Assembly: GCA_021234155.1 (NCBI GenBank)
Contig: JAJEKV010000132.1
Coordinates: forward strand, 312,001-376,000
Length of the DNA stretch: 64,000 nucleotides
Source of the DNA: Isoetes taiwanensis
Lineage: Eukaryota > Streptophyta > Lycopodiopsida > Isoetales > Isoetaceae
Direction of reading: 5' to 3'
A model generated the notes under the pieces. It had not been told where the DNA came from and did not search any database. It saw only the letters and a program-made list of their open reading frames with translations. This document shows, in pieces, positions 11,390 through 23,455 of the stretch (positions within the stretch are counted from its first letter, which is position 1; each line of letters begins with the position of its first letter). A program made the translations under genes and the position numbers.

Positions 11390-11886
11390 TTATATAACTA
11401 AAAAGTTGATTCAACTATACTGAATTCTGGCCTGAACTCAATCTCCATACTTCTGTTCGTCTAGAGAAAAATCGAAGATTAAATCTCTAAGCCTTGAGAG
11501 ACGCACGTTTCTTTGTGCTTGGCAGTTACTGGTTCTAAAAGAATCCAACCAAAAACATATTTTGAGTCGTTGCCAAAGCTTTCTATATTTCTCAGAAAAT
11601 CCTTGAAGGATCTTACTCCATAGAATAGATATAACTCGTAAAGCTTACACCATTACAAATGCATGTACAACCACGTCCATGTTCCACCATATGAAGGCAT
11701 GCATATAATGTTTTTTAAGCATACTGAAGTTGATCGTGTGATTGCTCAGCACACTTTAACCAAAACGGTCTCCCAACTAAACCTGCTTCATGAGTTTCAA
11801 TATATGCTACATTTAATCTGCAGAATAAACACTGCCAGTGAGAAAATGAAACTAATTTTGTTCCTCATTTTGCACCAACTGAAAAC
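11390..11886. other. 3' flank of the RBP45/47-like gene
   Basis: Non-coding on both strands and AT-rich. It contains the 3' UTR of the minus-strand gene whose stop codon is at 11887-11889. Confidence 0.5.
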
Positions 11887-14800
11887 TCACTTTTCAATGT
11901 CTACCGGGGCTAATGGATCAAACATCTCTTCTTTCTGTTCAACTATTGGCATTGCCAATGGTGCCACCATAGAAGACATGTCCATCTGAGAAAACACCAC
12001 TTTTTTTTAATTGAAAATATCAAAGAAAAAATACCATTGCATCAGTAATAATGAGGCAGTCCCTGAGATGGTCAAAATCCATTGTCAACCAAAACAAAAT
12101 TAGGCAGCAAGTACCTGCTGATTATACCCATATCCTGCATAGTTATATCCATATGCAGGATCCTGTGTAGCATAACCATAACCATCGTACCCCTGGCCAT
12201 AGCCATAATATCCTGCACCCCACTGGTTCGCATCCGCTTGAGGTTGGCCCCAGGCACCAGTAAACTGATAAAAACAAAAAATGTTACACCCATGCAACTA
12301 AGAAATAAATGATATTGTTGAACTAAAACTCCATTTGAGCAGGGTATTCATCCTAAATTGTAAATAATCAGAAGGTACTTAAAAACTTCAACAGTTGCAT
12401 ACCATCTTATTTGCGGGACTCCTGCCCCATGACAAGCGTATGGACTGCTGACCAATAACATAGCCATGCAGTTTTGAGATGGCCTCTTCAGCACATTGTC
12501 TGGGAAGAAGCAATCATTTAAAACCCATCAAAACCAGAGAATAAAAAATTTGACTTGAATGTTCGTCTTTCATCTAAATTTCGTGTCCCCTAGATACATT
12601 AAAATTTAATGTAAAAGAACTTTTTACAAAACTAAATCACTATAAATTTTGAATAACAGGAAGTATTGCATCACACTATGGTGCTTTGAGCCTAGAATAC
12701 AGGCCAAAGGTTGTACAAATCGATATTTACCAAAACCATGCCCAACTGTTCCATGAAACAAGGGCATCGCATTGGCTGTAGGATGTGATTCACATGTTCC
12801 AATAAGGCATAACCATTGACCCCCCTCTAGAACAATATAACACTCTTGCAAGCTCATAAATTACCTGTGAGTAAATTGAACAAACCCACATCCTTTGCCC
12901 AAAGGGATTTTAACATAAATCAGCTCTCCAAATTGCCCAAAAAGCTGTCTCAAATCATCCTCCGTTACATTAGCATCCAAACCACCAACAAAAATCTGCA
13001 CAAAATGATTATTAGTAGTTGTTCTAAAGTATAAATAGCTTTATACCTGTTAATCATCTCACTACAAGGGAAGCAACACATTGAACACTTGGCATTCTCT
13101 TAACCAGAAAATTACACGATGCACTGACACTATTTGTAATGCTTCCTTAGCATGAAAAGGGAAAGCAAAGCCATACAGACACATTCATAAGACTGTTTGC
13201 TCAAGTGTAACTTAGATAAGAACCCCAGGTCTGCCGCCATCCCTCGGCTTATGGGGAGCACAAGCACAGGAATTGAGACACTTATGTCGGGATCAATGTT
13301 TCAGAAAATTTCAAAAAATTTCAAATAAACAATACAAGGCTCGTGAGTTAGCAGCGACAGCATTATCTTTAAATGCCCAAAAAATAACTATGATCTTTGT
13401 TTACAGAAGAGATTAAATCCTAGGAATAAGAAATCTTACAGTGGTGTTGTTTGGATCATTATCGTTTGCAATTCCCTGGGAAGTTGGAGAACCATAAGCA
13501 GGAGTCTGATAAGCTGCTGCATCAGAAACTGTAACCATGAACCCATAAGATGGTTAATAAAAAAGAGAACCATAGACTATAAAAATTTCTGCATTTTCCT
13601 TCTGATTAACAATAGACAATGGAGTCCATCAATATAGAAATAGAAAAATAAAATAAGTATACTTAGATAAGACTTATGTGGCCCATTCATGGCCTGTATT
13701 ACCGTATGAGTCCATTAACCCCAGCTTAATTGCCTTCCACTACTAGTAAAGGTGTTCGAAGGTGAGCACTGCACCTAATTCAGGCAACTCCAGTCCAGTT
13801 TAGGCACAAACACTTTCAACATTAAATGGATAAGGGTCTGAACAGAATAAATTCTGTATATTGAAAGTGTTGAATCAAATGACAAGCATATCGATCGACT
13901 GACCTAAATTAGATGCCAATCCCTAAAACAATGGCTTTCCAAGCCTGTATCAAACAGTCCTCTGTAAGCAGCTCTTGCTCTCCTGCTTAAAACAAATAAT
14001 GTTTATAAGAAAGCTGTCCACTTCATCACAAAGACTGGTGATTTTAACCTTGTGCTTACCAGCTGTAAGTCCAAAGTATAATACTGGAAAGAAAGCACTA
14101 ATATTGTCAATTCACCCTATTTTCTTAAGTTTGTATGTGGGGTATGAGGCAAGAGGCACTCCTTTTAGATCCCAGGAAAATTGAATACGTTATTGCAAAA
14201 GTACTAACGCAGCAAAACAATGTACAGTAACCCTTGAACCATTAATGAACCCAGTTACCTTTAGTGACTGGCTGCACTACCGCCAATCCCTTCTTTGGAG
14301 TCGCTGCACTAATACGCATGGGTCTAGTAGAGCAATAGACTCCGTTCATCTCAGTCATGGCTCTGCTCCTCTCGTTTTCATCAGCAAATCTTACAAAGCC
14401 ATAACCCTTTGAACGGCCAGTGGTGACATCTATTACAACTTTTGCACCTCTCACAGACTGGTAACGGCTACGAAATGTCTCTTGCAACATATAGTCTGTC
14501 ACATCAGGTGAGAGATCTCCAACAAAAATTGAATGGTCAGGGCCACCATCCATTCTCATTCCAAATGAGGCCCAGTTTAAACGGAAATTCTGCTCGGTTT
14601 GAGGCATCTGAGTCCCATTATAGGTCTGCAAAATTTTCTCTGCAGCAGCATGAGAGATAAATTCAATGAAACCATAGCCTTCAGGATATCCAGTCTGCTT
14701 GTTTCGGATTATTTTGACCGAAACAACCTACAGAAAAGCAAATATAAATCAGGGTTAAGAGACAAGCATGGCCCTTATAGTCAACATGTGATATTCTGCA

Positions 14801-15267
14801 ATTCCAGTTAATGGTCAATGATTCTCATACTAATCTTGAACTTCTATAATAGTTCACATAGTTATCTATTTTGTCAAATCCGTTCCCCTCTTTCCCTTTT
14901 TACAAAAAAAGAATTAAAATTTGAATACTTCATGAATAGAATTCCCATGAAAGGAAACAAACAAAAAAGAACATCAGAGGCCAATGACATTCGGATTCTA
15001 TGAAACCTAAAACCCACTACTGACCTCTCCGGTATGAGCAAAAAGGCTGTGAAGGTAACTATCGTCCATCCAGTAAAGCAAATCACCAACCCAAAGGGTC
15101 CGAACCTCCTCCTGTGTCTGAGGGTAGTGATGAGAATGGAAAGATTGCTGATAACCTCCGTAGCCATAGTTCTGGTTATAAGATGACGCTGAAGATTGGT
15201 CTTGTGATTGGTATGTAAATTGCTGAGAATATGACTGGGACCATTGGTTAGCAGCTGCCTGCGCCAT
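11887..15267 (-). CDS. Three-RRM RNA-binding protein of the RBP45/RBP47 family, seven exons
   Basis: RBP45/47 proteins bind U-rich and poly(A) RNA in the plant nucleus and stress granules. Exons on the minus strand are 15267-15025, 14727-14259, 13528-13440, 12995-12865, 12499-12403, 12264-12115 and 11985-11887. All have GT-AG borders and consistent phases, giving 425 residues. Residues 1-50 are Gln/Ser/Tyr-rich. RRM1 starts near 56 (LWVGDL, GYGFIEF), RRM2 near 147 (IFVGDL, GYGFVRF) and RRM3 near 268 (IFVGGL, GCGFVQF). The C-terminal part is a Gly/Tyr/Gln low-complexity tail. The signature GRSKGYGFVRFADENERSRA is nearly invariant in the family. The start is the first Met of the long open exon 1. 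No disabling change was found, making this the best-preserved gene in the window. RBP45 and RBP47 cannot be told apart with certainty. Confidence 0.93.
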
Positions 15268-15739
15268 AGCCGCCGCCGGTACCTGGCGCTTCTTGCTACG
15301 AAGGGCTCTGGACGGCGGAGATGGTCGTCAGATTATCTTTGTTCGTAGGGTAGTTGTTTGTATGGACCTAGGCTTTAAGGTTTAAGGACGTTAGCATACT
15401 TTGTGGGTCTTGCATACTTTTATTTATAGCTTTTCTTGGACCTTTTAGGCTATGGAACCGTCGATGCGGGGAATATTCCTTGTCATATGCCAGATCAATG
15501 CCTAATTTGTTCAAAAATTTAAGTGCAAGTTTCAATGGTGCAGGAAAGGGCATTGGCCGATATGTATGACATAATAATATTACAAAGGTCTCACGAAGGT
15601 GCAACATTCACAACAAACCTCAATATTTTACAACCATAAAGCTTGTACAATCCTACAAAATGTACCGGCTTGCTACACATGAAATTGAAGAAATAGCACA
15701 TTGCCGGTAATTTGCACAAAGCTGAAAATGCTCCTTGTC
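15268..15739. promoter_or_regulatory. 5' UTR and promoter side of the RBP45/47-like gene
   Basis: Immediately upstream of the minus-strand start codon comes a GC-richer leader (15268-15330), then AT-rich sequence. No clear TATA box could be fixed. No other gene is visible. Confidence 0.35.
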
Positions 15740-16600
15740 TTTCAGTCTTCAATATAGGCTAGAGTCTCAGCAGTAGTTATGTGTAGTAGTTTCTTCACTG
15801 CCAAACAAACATCTCTTCTAGCAATCTCCACATCTAATATCCCTCCACTAAATCTAGTCTCTCTTCCTCTACCCCTGAATTAGGAAGAGATTGCTCTACA
15901 TATTCATTGTCATCTTGACTATCGCTTATAACAATGACCTCATGTTCTCCACCATGTTGCATATCCCCCCGAATATGAAAGTTTTCCTATAGATTGTTCT
16001 CACCCGCAAAAATAAAGACAACCACTTAGAAATATTCACACAAGGGACTTTTTCCCCAAAAATGGAAGCACTACATTCCAATACATCAAAATTGTAGTCA
16101 TTATATCTAGTGATATGAAGCATGGGAATTTGATGTTTCTGGAGGTGAAGGGCGAATGCTGGTATCTACAAATATAAAATCATTAGCGCTACTTCCTCTT
16201 TCCATCTTCTTTGTCCTCACAAATCATATCCCAATATCTCTTCGTCTTTTGCCTACACACCTTATTGGCACTGTCCCAGGTTGAAGACCAAACAGTGCCA
16301 TTCTCACATCCTTATAGCTGCATCTTTCAAAAGCAAGCATAATTCGCCTTGCTGCTTGAACTCTCTCCAAGGAAACGTGCACGAAATTATCTGGAAGAAC
16401 CTAGGAGCTAGACAATCTAAATCTCTCTGTTTGTAGCATATAGTTGATAGCGTGGATCAGTAAGTTAGTCATGAATCCTCCTCCTTGATACATCACATAG
16501 TGCAAAGCTCTAGATAACAGGTTCCTATTATCCAACGTCACAAGGTGCTTGATGTTGCCAACAGCATAGAGGGCGATGGTCTTATTGGCACCAGTGGAAA
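15740..16600 (-). pseudogene. Relic of a Rep-like (HUH endonuclease) transposon gene, C-terminal part
   Basis: This matches the Rep-like gene at 62411-64000 block by block in the same order. LYAVGNIKHLVTLDNRNLL (about 16570-16514) matches LYGAGDIKNCVILDNQNLL. MLQTERFRLS matches MLYAEKFVLS. A WVLP block follows, then DVRMALFGLQPGTVPIR (about 16318-16268) matches DVRSVVYGLHPGIVRWR. After that, RYWDMICEDKED matches RFWDAKAVVEDDEE. An acidic, Asp/Glu-rich stretch follows to about 15770. The frame is broken several times. The N-terminal half with the HUH and YxxK motifs is missing; at about 16610 the homology stops at an array of short repeats. Confidence 0.72.
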
Positions 16601-16609
16601 CATTCGCAA

Positions 16610-17035
16610 TTTTCCTTGTAAACCTCCCCAACTTTCCCTGGAAACCTTCCCACTTTTCTTGGAAATCTCCCCAGTCTTCCATAGAAACCTCCCCAATTTT
16701 CTTCTCCACTTTAGAAATTAGAGGAGGTTTCCATGGAAATCTTCCATGGAAACATCCCCAATTTTCTTTGTATGACTTGGGGAGGTTTCCAATTAAGAAA
16801 ATAGGGGAGGTTTCCACGGAAAATGGGGGAGGCTTCCATAGAAAATAAAAAAGAAAACCCTCATTTTTTGCACAAAGACCAAGACTCGCGCTCCACGTGT
16901 TTCTTAATAGATAGATAGATAGTTAGAGGCGTTCCTTAATGAGGTGGTTGTGTAAATTAATAACTATTTTTTCCTTAAAATATTTTATGGAAACCTCCCT
17001 AGTTTTCCAAAGAAACTAGGGGAGGTTTCCATAAA
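16610..17035. repeat. Array of degenerate GGAAACCTCCCC repeats in both orientations
   Basis: About a dozen copies of a short motif (GGAAACCTCCCCAATTTTC or its complement) lie here. Those before about 16700 face one way and those from about 16729 mostly the other. At 16983-17035 two oppositely oriented copies form a hairpin with arms of about 23 bp (16983-17005 and 17012-17035). The array abuts the truncated Rep relic. A short ATAG microsatellite lies at about 16904-16922. Confidence 0.7.
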
Positions 17036-17055
17036 ATTGTTGTAAAAGCTCACAC

Positions 17056-17282
17056 TTTGTTGAGTTTATGTCATTGTGAGCACAAGATCCTTCAATCAAC
17101 TCCATATGCACATTCAGATTCTATTCTATTCTATTCAATCAACTCCGTATGCACGTTCGCTTTGTTGAGTTTATATCATTGTGTGAACAAGATCCTTCAA
17201 TCAACTCCATATGCACATTCAGTTTGTTGAGTTTATGTCATTTTGAGCACAAGCTCCTTCAATCAACTCTGTATGCACAGTC
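17056..17282 (+). repeat. Tandem repeat of about 62 bp, three copies plus a partial
   Basis: Units starting TTTGTTGAGTTTAT at 17056, 17161 and 17223 share TCAATCAACTCC.TATGCAC. Between the first and second lies a partial unit after a short ATTCT simple run at about 17118-17136. Confidence 0.75.
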
Positions 17283-17601
17283 ACAAGCTGTTGCTCGTGC
17301 GTCCCTTTTTGAAGTTAGACAACCCGGTCCTCTACGATAACAACCACGTTTGCAAACTGGCAGTAGGCCAAGGGGTAGGTCTAGTGCACGTGTCCAATTT
17401 CCAAACGATGAAGAGTTGTGATGGCTTATGGTAGTGCTATTTATGTTTTATCTACGTGTGGCACGATATGTGCGATGACAAATATTTGATGTGGGGTATA
17501 TTTTATGTCAACAGCAATGTAATGCTAAACAACAAATGTCTTATGAGGCATAAGGCCACATCAACAATACAAGAAAAACAAATGCAGAAAGTAGCATAAA
17601 T

Positions 17602-17958
17602 GTGAGCATTATGACATCAGTGCACCCAACATCTGCTATGACAAAGACACAACGCATACAACAAAGCAATAGAACAAGAAATAACTTGTCGTTCCTTGGG
17701 GACCATGATGTCAGTTTGGAATTAATCCTCTCCAATCTAACAAGCAAAGCATATGATGACGTTAAATTTGAATTTTTAAACCAAATCGAACAGTTACTCG
17801 TTCTACCTGAAATGCCCTGCCACTTGCATCTCGACGGGGACCCGAACAGAAGACGTGGACAATGTGCTATAGAAATCATACAATGCCTAAAGGATTCTCA
17901 GTCTTCTATCATCTATGCAGTTGATGTCGTGTTTCATTTTTTGGAATCTAGATACTAA
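17602..17958 (+). CDS. Unrecognised 118-residue ORF
   Basis: An open frame from an ATG at 17602 with no in-frame break, no motif I recognise, no signal peptide and no membrane segment. The middle is Leu-rich (SLELILSNLTSKAYDDVKFEFL) and plausibly helical. It lies between the repeat array and the LINE and could be a gene fragment, part of a mobile element, or chance. An open frame also exists on the other strand. Confidence 0.2.
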   Translation: MSIMTSVHPTSAMTKTQRIQQSNRTRNNLSFLGDHDVSLELILSNLTSKAYDDVKFEFLNQIEQLLVLPEMPCHLHLDGDPNRRRGQCAIEIIQCLKDSQSSIIYAVDVVFHFLESRY

Positions 17959-18129
17959 CTTTTCATTTCTTTGAAGGCTTCAGGAACTAATCTACCCTAG
18001 AGAAACGACTTTATGTTTGCATAGCTATTGTTTGTGCAAGTTTGCTTATTGCTCGGAAAGTGCTTAACTGTTTATATGCATTTACAATGATCTATCCTAT
18101 ATATAACTGCATTGATACATTTCAACCTT
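17959..18129. other. Spacer before the LINE
   Basis: Short AT-rich stretch without a visible feature. Confidence 0.3.
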
Positions 18130-18304
18130 TATCCATGTTAATGTGATATATGATACGATGATGAGGCGAATGAGAATGAGAAGAGGTTAGGGACGCTAGA
18201 GAAGACGGCGCCAGACGGTTTTTGGTTTATCTCCCTCACCGAGTATCAGATTGGAGTGATTTTTGTGTGTTGGAAAGCTATCTCAGTGAGCTTTCCATCG
18301 GTGT

Positions 18305-20100
18305 ATGGCATCAAATACTTCAGCACATCTAGCTATGCCGGATTGCAGCACTTTCATTTCGGTCTCCATGACAAACCCTGGTGTGTTTTCTTCCAGTGCT
18401 TTACCTTCTGAGGTAAGCTCTCTTATTTTGAATAGCTCCAACTTTGCTGCGTCCGGGGTCTCTTTTGTTCCTATTAATGCCTCAATTGGCCTCCAATTGC
18501 CAGCAAACTCTCGGCTTAATCCTTTAGCTCTCGATGATGTACCTTCTGCCTTACTTTCTGATTTACAACAATTTCCTCCTCTTCCTTCATTTCAGTCTGT
18601 TCCTGTTTCTCCCATCCCCCCTTGCATCCTGGTCCTGGCACCCCTAGTGGTGTAGCTCCAATGCGTGCTACTTCTTCTGTGCCGACAAGTGCTTCTACTA
18701 CCCTGCTGTTGGGACATCAACTAATCTCGACTTGCGTGCTCCTCATACACGCTTCAGTGATTGGATTAAGCGTGATATGTCTTCCAGTGTTAGAAGTGCC
18801 CGGGTCTCTGTCGCTATGAATACTTTGGTTGCAAATAATATACGCGATGTCTTAGCATACTTGAAGGAGTTGCAATCTATAGCTGATCATATGGATGTTC
18901 AGTTACCTTCTGAGGATGTTTTTTATGAGCAGATTAGTGCGCTAGTATATTTGCTCATGCTGGCGAACATGTGATTGCAATTGATCACAACTCGCATTTG
19001 CAGTGTGTTCAAAATTTGGTTTCTCATGCGGTTGTATGTCATTTCACGGCCCAGTTCCTTGATCTCTGTAGGTTGGGTTTTTGGTTTAAGCAGCATCTCC
19101 AAAGACTAAAGTTGCCTACTTTTGAGTCCTTGAAAGTTCTTGTTTGATTCTCCTGTTCCTGTAGATAAGCTTGTGGAGCGTGGAGTAGAGCCCTTGTAAG
19201 GGAACTATCTGCTTTACCAAGCTTACACACCTGGTTTTGCGCCTAATAAGTCAAGTGCTCTCCGCATGCCTTGTTGGTTTGCTTTGGAAGACTTTCCAAT
19301 TGAAATGCAAGTTCCTGAGTTCATAGTGGCTATTGCTAATGGTCTGGGGTTGCATCTTGCCCACTCTATTGTTAATGGTCCTCGCATTTGTGTATCTCTA
19401 CCTATTTCTGCTTTATTACCAAAGTCTGTTATAGTTAGGAGTGGCCCTTTGTTGGTTAGAGATCATCTATCTTTGCTTAATGGTCCTGAGTTAGCTAAGA
19501 TGTCCCTGATATTGATACTTTTGCTACTTACTGCCTTGCTTCTCCCTTGAAGCCTGTTCTTTCTTCTACTGCTGCACCTGCCACTTCACCTCTACTGTGA
19601 CCACACATCCTACTATTGCTCATATGCCTTCATGTCTTCCTCTTGTGTGCTCCGCGCCTACTCAATCAATCCCTTCACCTCCTGCCCAACATCAGCCATT
19701 TGATGATGAGGCACGTCATAGATTGCAAGTCATTCAAGAGACACAAGAAAGATGGGAAATGATGAATGAGGGATGGCAGTGAGTCAGTTTAAAGAAGGCG
19801 GCACGAAATAAGCATGCCCATGTCACACCGCGCTCTTCTAAAGGCACACATGGAAGGGTTGAGCAGAGCGAAGGCTCTCCCTTACCACCTATGGGTCAGC
19901 ATACAGAGGGAGCTGATCTAGTGTGCTCTTCTACTGGGAGGGATGAGCAGAACGGAGGCTCTCCTTCGCCAGATATTTTACACAATGGAAGGGTGGAACG
20001 GAAAGGAGGCTTCCCCTTACCAATTTCCAAAACACAATGGGCAGATCTCCCACTTGATGATGCTGCTGAGATGGATGTAGAATATCATCATACATCTTGA
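18305..20100 (+). pseudogene. LINE ORF1 (DUF4283-like nucleic-acid-binding protein), broken
   Basis: Starts with a Ser/Pro-rich segment. At about 19266-19450 there is a block resembling DUF4283 of plant L1 ORF1 proteins: ALEDFPIEMQVPEFIVAIAN, then GPRICVSLPISALLP. This matches the pattern of an aromatic-rich start, 'IANGLG' and 'ICV.....LP'. The tail (19597-20100) is Pro-, Gly- and charge-rich. The last stop, TGA (20098-20100), overlaps the ORF2 ATG (20100-20102) by one base, a TGATG arrangement compatible with termination-reinitiation. Confidence 0.7.
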
Positions 20101-23100
20101 TGAACATACTATCTTGGAATGTGAGGGGAGTAGCTTCTTCCCCATGTAAAAGGAGCAGACTATCTAATTATCTGTCTAAGTTTCCGATGGATTTTTGTTG
20201 TCTTCAAGAGCACAAGTTCTATAAAGGTGGGTGCAGAAGCTGGTTGCAATTGTAGGTCCTAATTACAATGTCTTGGTTGCTGCTTCTAACTCGGCTAAGG
20301 CTAGAGTCCTCACTGCTTGGAAACCTTTCCTTAATGTTACTTTTACTCAAGTAGACAGATTTGGACGGTGGATAATAGTCAAATGGATGGATAAGGGGCA
20401 AGAGTGGGGGATTGTAATTGTGTATGCATCTAATCAACGACGTCAGCAAGGCTCTCTGTGGGCCACTTTACGGACTAAGATTATGCGGTTCAGTCATAAT
20501 GTAGCATGGCTAGTAGTTGGTGATTTTAATATGATTGAGTTTAAAGCAGATAGGTGTGGTAGAGTACACAGGTTGTTCAGGGATTTGAACGTGAGCAGTG
20601 GAGGCAGTTTGTGCTGGACTACAGAAGTAGAGGTTGGCAGAGACCAATCTTTTTCATGGTGTAATGGCTGGACTGGACAGGTAGAGCTTACGCTCAGCAC
20701 GGTCATGGGTATTATAATGTAATAGTTGCTGGCTTACTGGGTAACTTGCAAAGAACAAAGATGTTGGATAGTTCCATATCTGATCATAATCCACACAATG
20801 GCTTTCGGTTACAGTGCCAGTGCATAAACTAGCTACAAGAACCTATTTCAAGCTTAACACTCAATATTTGTCAAACTCTAGGCATGCTTGGTCCTCTACA
20901 TTTTCTCATCTTCGAGGTGTGTATGGGGTTGTTGACGCTTTAGCAGTAGTTAAATCCTTTGCTAAGCAATGGGGACGTAGGAAGGCTCAGACAACTAGAT
21001 GCCGCTATTAGCTTTGTATATGGAGCTTCAAATGTGTCGTTCACAAATCTCTTCATCAGGTATTCGAGAGAAAGAATTATTGGCAGAAATAAGAAGCATT
21101 GAGTCTATACAGGCAACTCAAGCTCGCGTCAAGGCGGGTTTGGATTGGTTTAAATTGGGAGATAGGTGCTCCCACTTCTTCTTTAGGGTAGCAAGGAGAA
21201 GACGTGTGTCAAGCTCCATATCTTCTCTACTTCTATATGATGGCTCTGAAATTTCTGATGCTGCACAATTGAAGAAGTTCCCTTTTTATCACTTTTCTGT
21301 TTTTTTTGCTGATCAGTCTTTGCCCTTCCAAGAGGACATGCAGGAGGCAGTTTTATCTAAGATCCATCCTATTATTTCCCTACAGCAGCATGTTCAGTTT
21401 GAATCAAGTATTTACTGTCGATGACTTGCATTCTGATCTAGACTCTTTAAAGAAGAATAAGTGCCCAGGCTTGGATGGTTTTCCTGTAGAGTTTTTCCAT
21501 ACTTATTGAAATTGGCTTCTTGATGATGTCTTCAATGCTTTCTCTGAGTTTCGCGGTTCGGGAGATTGGATAAGATCATCAACATGAGTTACATTTTCCT
21601 TATTCCTAAGTGCAAAGAGCCTAAAACCATCTCGGATTGGCGCCCTATAACTTTGCTATCTACGGTGTAGAAGATCTTTGCTAAGGCCTTGGCAGAGAAA
21701 GTGAGGGATATCTTGGCAGAATCTATCTCCTTCACACAGTCAGGATTTTTACCTAAGCATTGTATTCTTGATAATGTGGCCGCAGCTTATGAGGGGATGT
21801 ATTGGGCGCGCTTAAAGGGTCAGCACATTGTATATCTCAAATTGAATTTTGCTAAAGCCTATGATAGTATAGATTGGAATTTCTGCTCGGTCTACTGTGC
21901 TTTTTCAGGGAGAACTGTCGGCTGTATTTCCTGTTGATAGAGGAGTTCGACAAGGATGTCCCCTTGCCCCGTTATTGTTCACTATTATGGCAGAGGTATT
22001 GTCCCAGCTATTCTCTTCAGCTATTCAAGATGTCATAGTTCAAGGATTGACTATGGAGGATGGTTCTCAAGAGGTGTGTAATCAGTATGCCGATGATACA
22101 TTTCTCTTTCCAGTGCCTGAGGATGATAATGTTCGGAATGTTAAGCTTTTGATGGACTCTTTTTCCCTGGCATCAGGGGTTCTTGTTGGGTGGCTAAAGT
22201 GCTCTGCTTTATGGACCTTGGATGTGGATGTTCCTCCTTGTGTTTACGAGTATCCATGGAAAGTGCTTTCAGATGCATGGGATGTTATAGTGGAAGGTCT
22301 GTGTAAGCATCTTTTTTTATGGAATACAGCTAAGCTTTCTCTGGCAGGGAGGATAGTAGTTGCTAAGCAGGTTCTCAACAACAGTCGTGTATATGGCATC
22401 TGTTGTGCATGCCTCACAAACAAAGTTCCAAGAGGTTGTCGCAATTGTCCAGTAACTTCATTTGGGGGAAGTCTTGAGACATGTGTAGTTGTGAAGGTCG
22501 CTTGGTCCACATGTACCAAACCAAGATTTGCTGCAGGTCTAGGTATGATTGACTTTCATTTACAGAGTAAGATTATGATATCTAAGTTCATTTGTCGCTA
22601 CTTGGCGGGCATGGTACATTCACCTGGAATGAGAGTGGTTGCGCAAGCACTTGGGCAGTGTATTCCTTTTGGGAAACTGGCATTTAGGGCAGTTCTTCCT
22701 TGGTGTCTCTTTTATCAGCTTCGTCCATATCCGAATGTTTCCCCCTTCTTGAAGGGACTACTTGATTCTTGGGAGATAGTTCGTGTGCTATTTAAGATTA
22801 ATCCAGGTATGTGTCCATAGGTAGGTTCTCTGTGTTGGTGGATTTCTCTAGATAATCACATGCCTCTGTGTGCTACTGTACATCCATTGACTCAGCGACA
22901 TTGGAGGCTTGCTGGTATTCTCACAGTTGGTGCATGGTATGAGGTTTGACACTTGTTGACTTGGGATGCTTTTCAGACTAAATTTATGCTATCTCGATGG
23001 GACAGAGCTCTGTGGCAAAAGCTGGCTGACTTTCTGCCAGATGCACCTTTACAATCAGTTAATGTGCCTATTTGGACTGGTCCCCAAATTGTTAATGCAG

Positions 23101-23455
23101 AACGTCTTGTGCATTCGTTATAACAAAAGCTGATTGATGTTGACAGTGTCCCCCCTCGGACTGGTTGGCAGCTCCGCATTCCCCCTCCTCAGTAGAAGCG
23201 TATGTGGTCCTGGGTCTGGAATAAATTGCTTCATCCCAAGGTTTCTACCTTATGGTGGCACAGATGTCTGCGGGTTAATGTGTTAGTTCATACGTTTTAT
23301 CCCCGCATTTCAGAACTCTGCCCACTGTGTAAGCGACAAGTTGAGAGTCTCAAGCATTGCTTCTTTCTACTTGACCAAGTTCAGCCAGTTTGGTCATGGT
23401 TACTATCTCTCTTCTATATGGTCTTGAGTAGCCAGCAGATACAGTAAATGACATC
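20100..23455 (+). pseudogene. LINE ORF2: APE endonuclease, reverse transcriptase, zf-RVT; broken
   Basis: From the ATG at 20100 the reading gives NILSWNVRGV and CLQEHKF (APE endonuclease start), then WLVVGDFNMIEF near 20510-20545. The RT domain follows with KKNKCPGLDGFPVEFF (about 21450), SDWRPITLLSTV (about 21630), FAKAYDSIDW (about 21850), GVRQGCPLAPLLF (about 21940) and the catalytic QYADDTFLF (about 22082). The C-terminal zf-RVT includes HPKVSTLWWHRCLRV and LCPLCKRQVESLKHCFF (23230-23370). These are hallmark motifs of plant L1 elements. Frameshifts occur after the endonuclease start, around 21430 and around 21890, with several stops. Confidence 0.88.

Larger units (their letters stand above)
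18130..23455 (+). mobile_element. L1-type LINE retrotransposon, near full length but decayed
   Basis: Contains a 5' leader (18130-18304), an ORF1 region, an ORF2 region with endonuclease, reverse transcriptase and zf-RVT, and no recognisable 3' UTR or A tail. At about 23455 it gives way to unrelated sequence, so the 3' end is lost or replaced. Stops and frameshifts interrupt both ORFs. Confidence 0.85.

Noticed and set aside
16900-17300. CRISPR-like regular repeats
   Set aside because: The repeats are tandem or inverted without unique spacers of constant length, and the DNA is eukaryotic.
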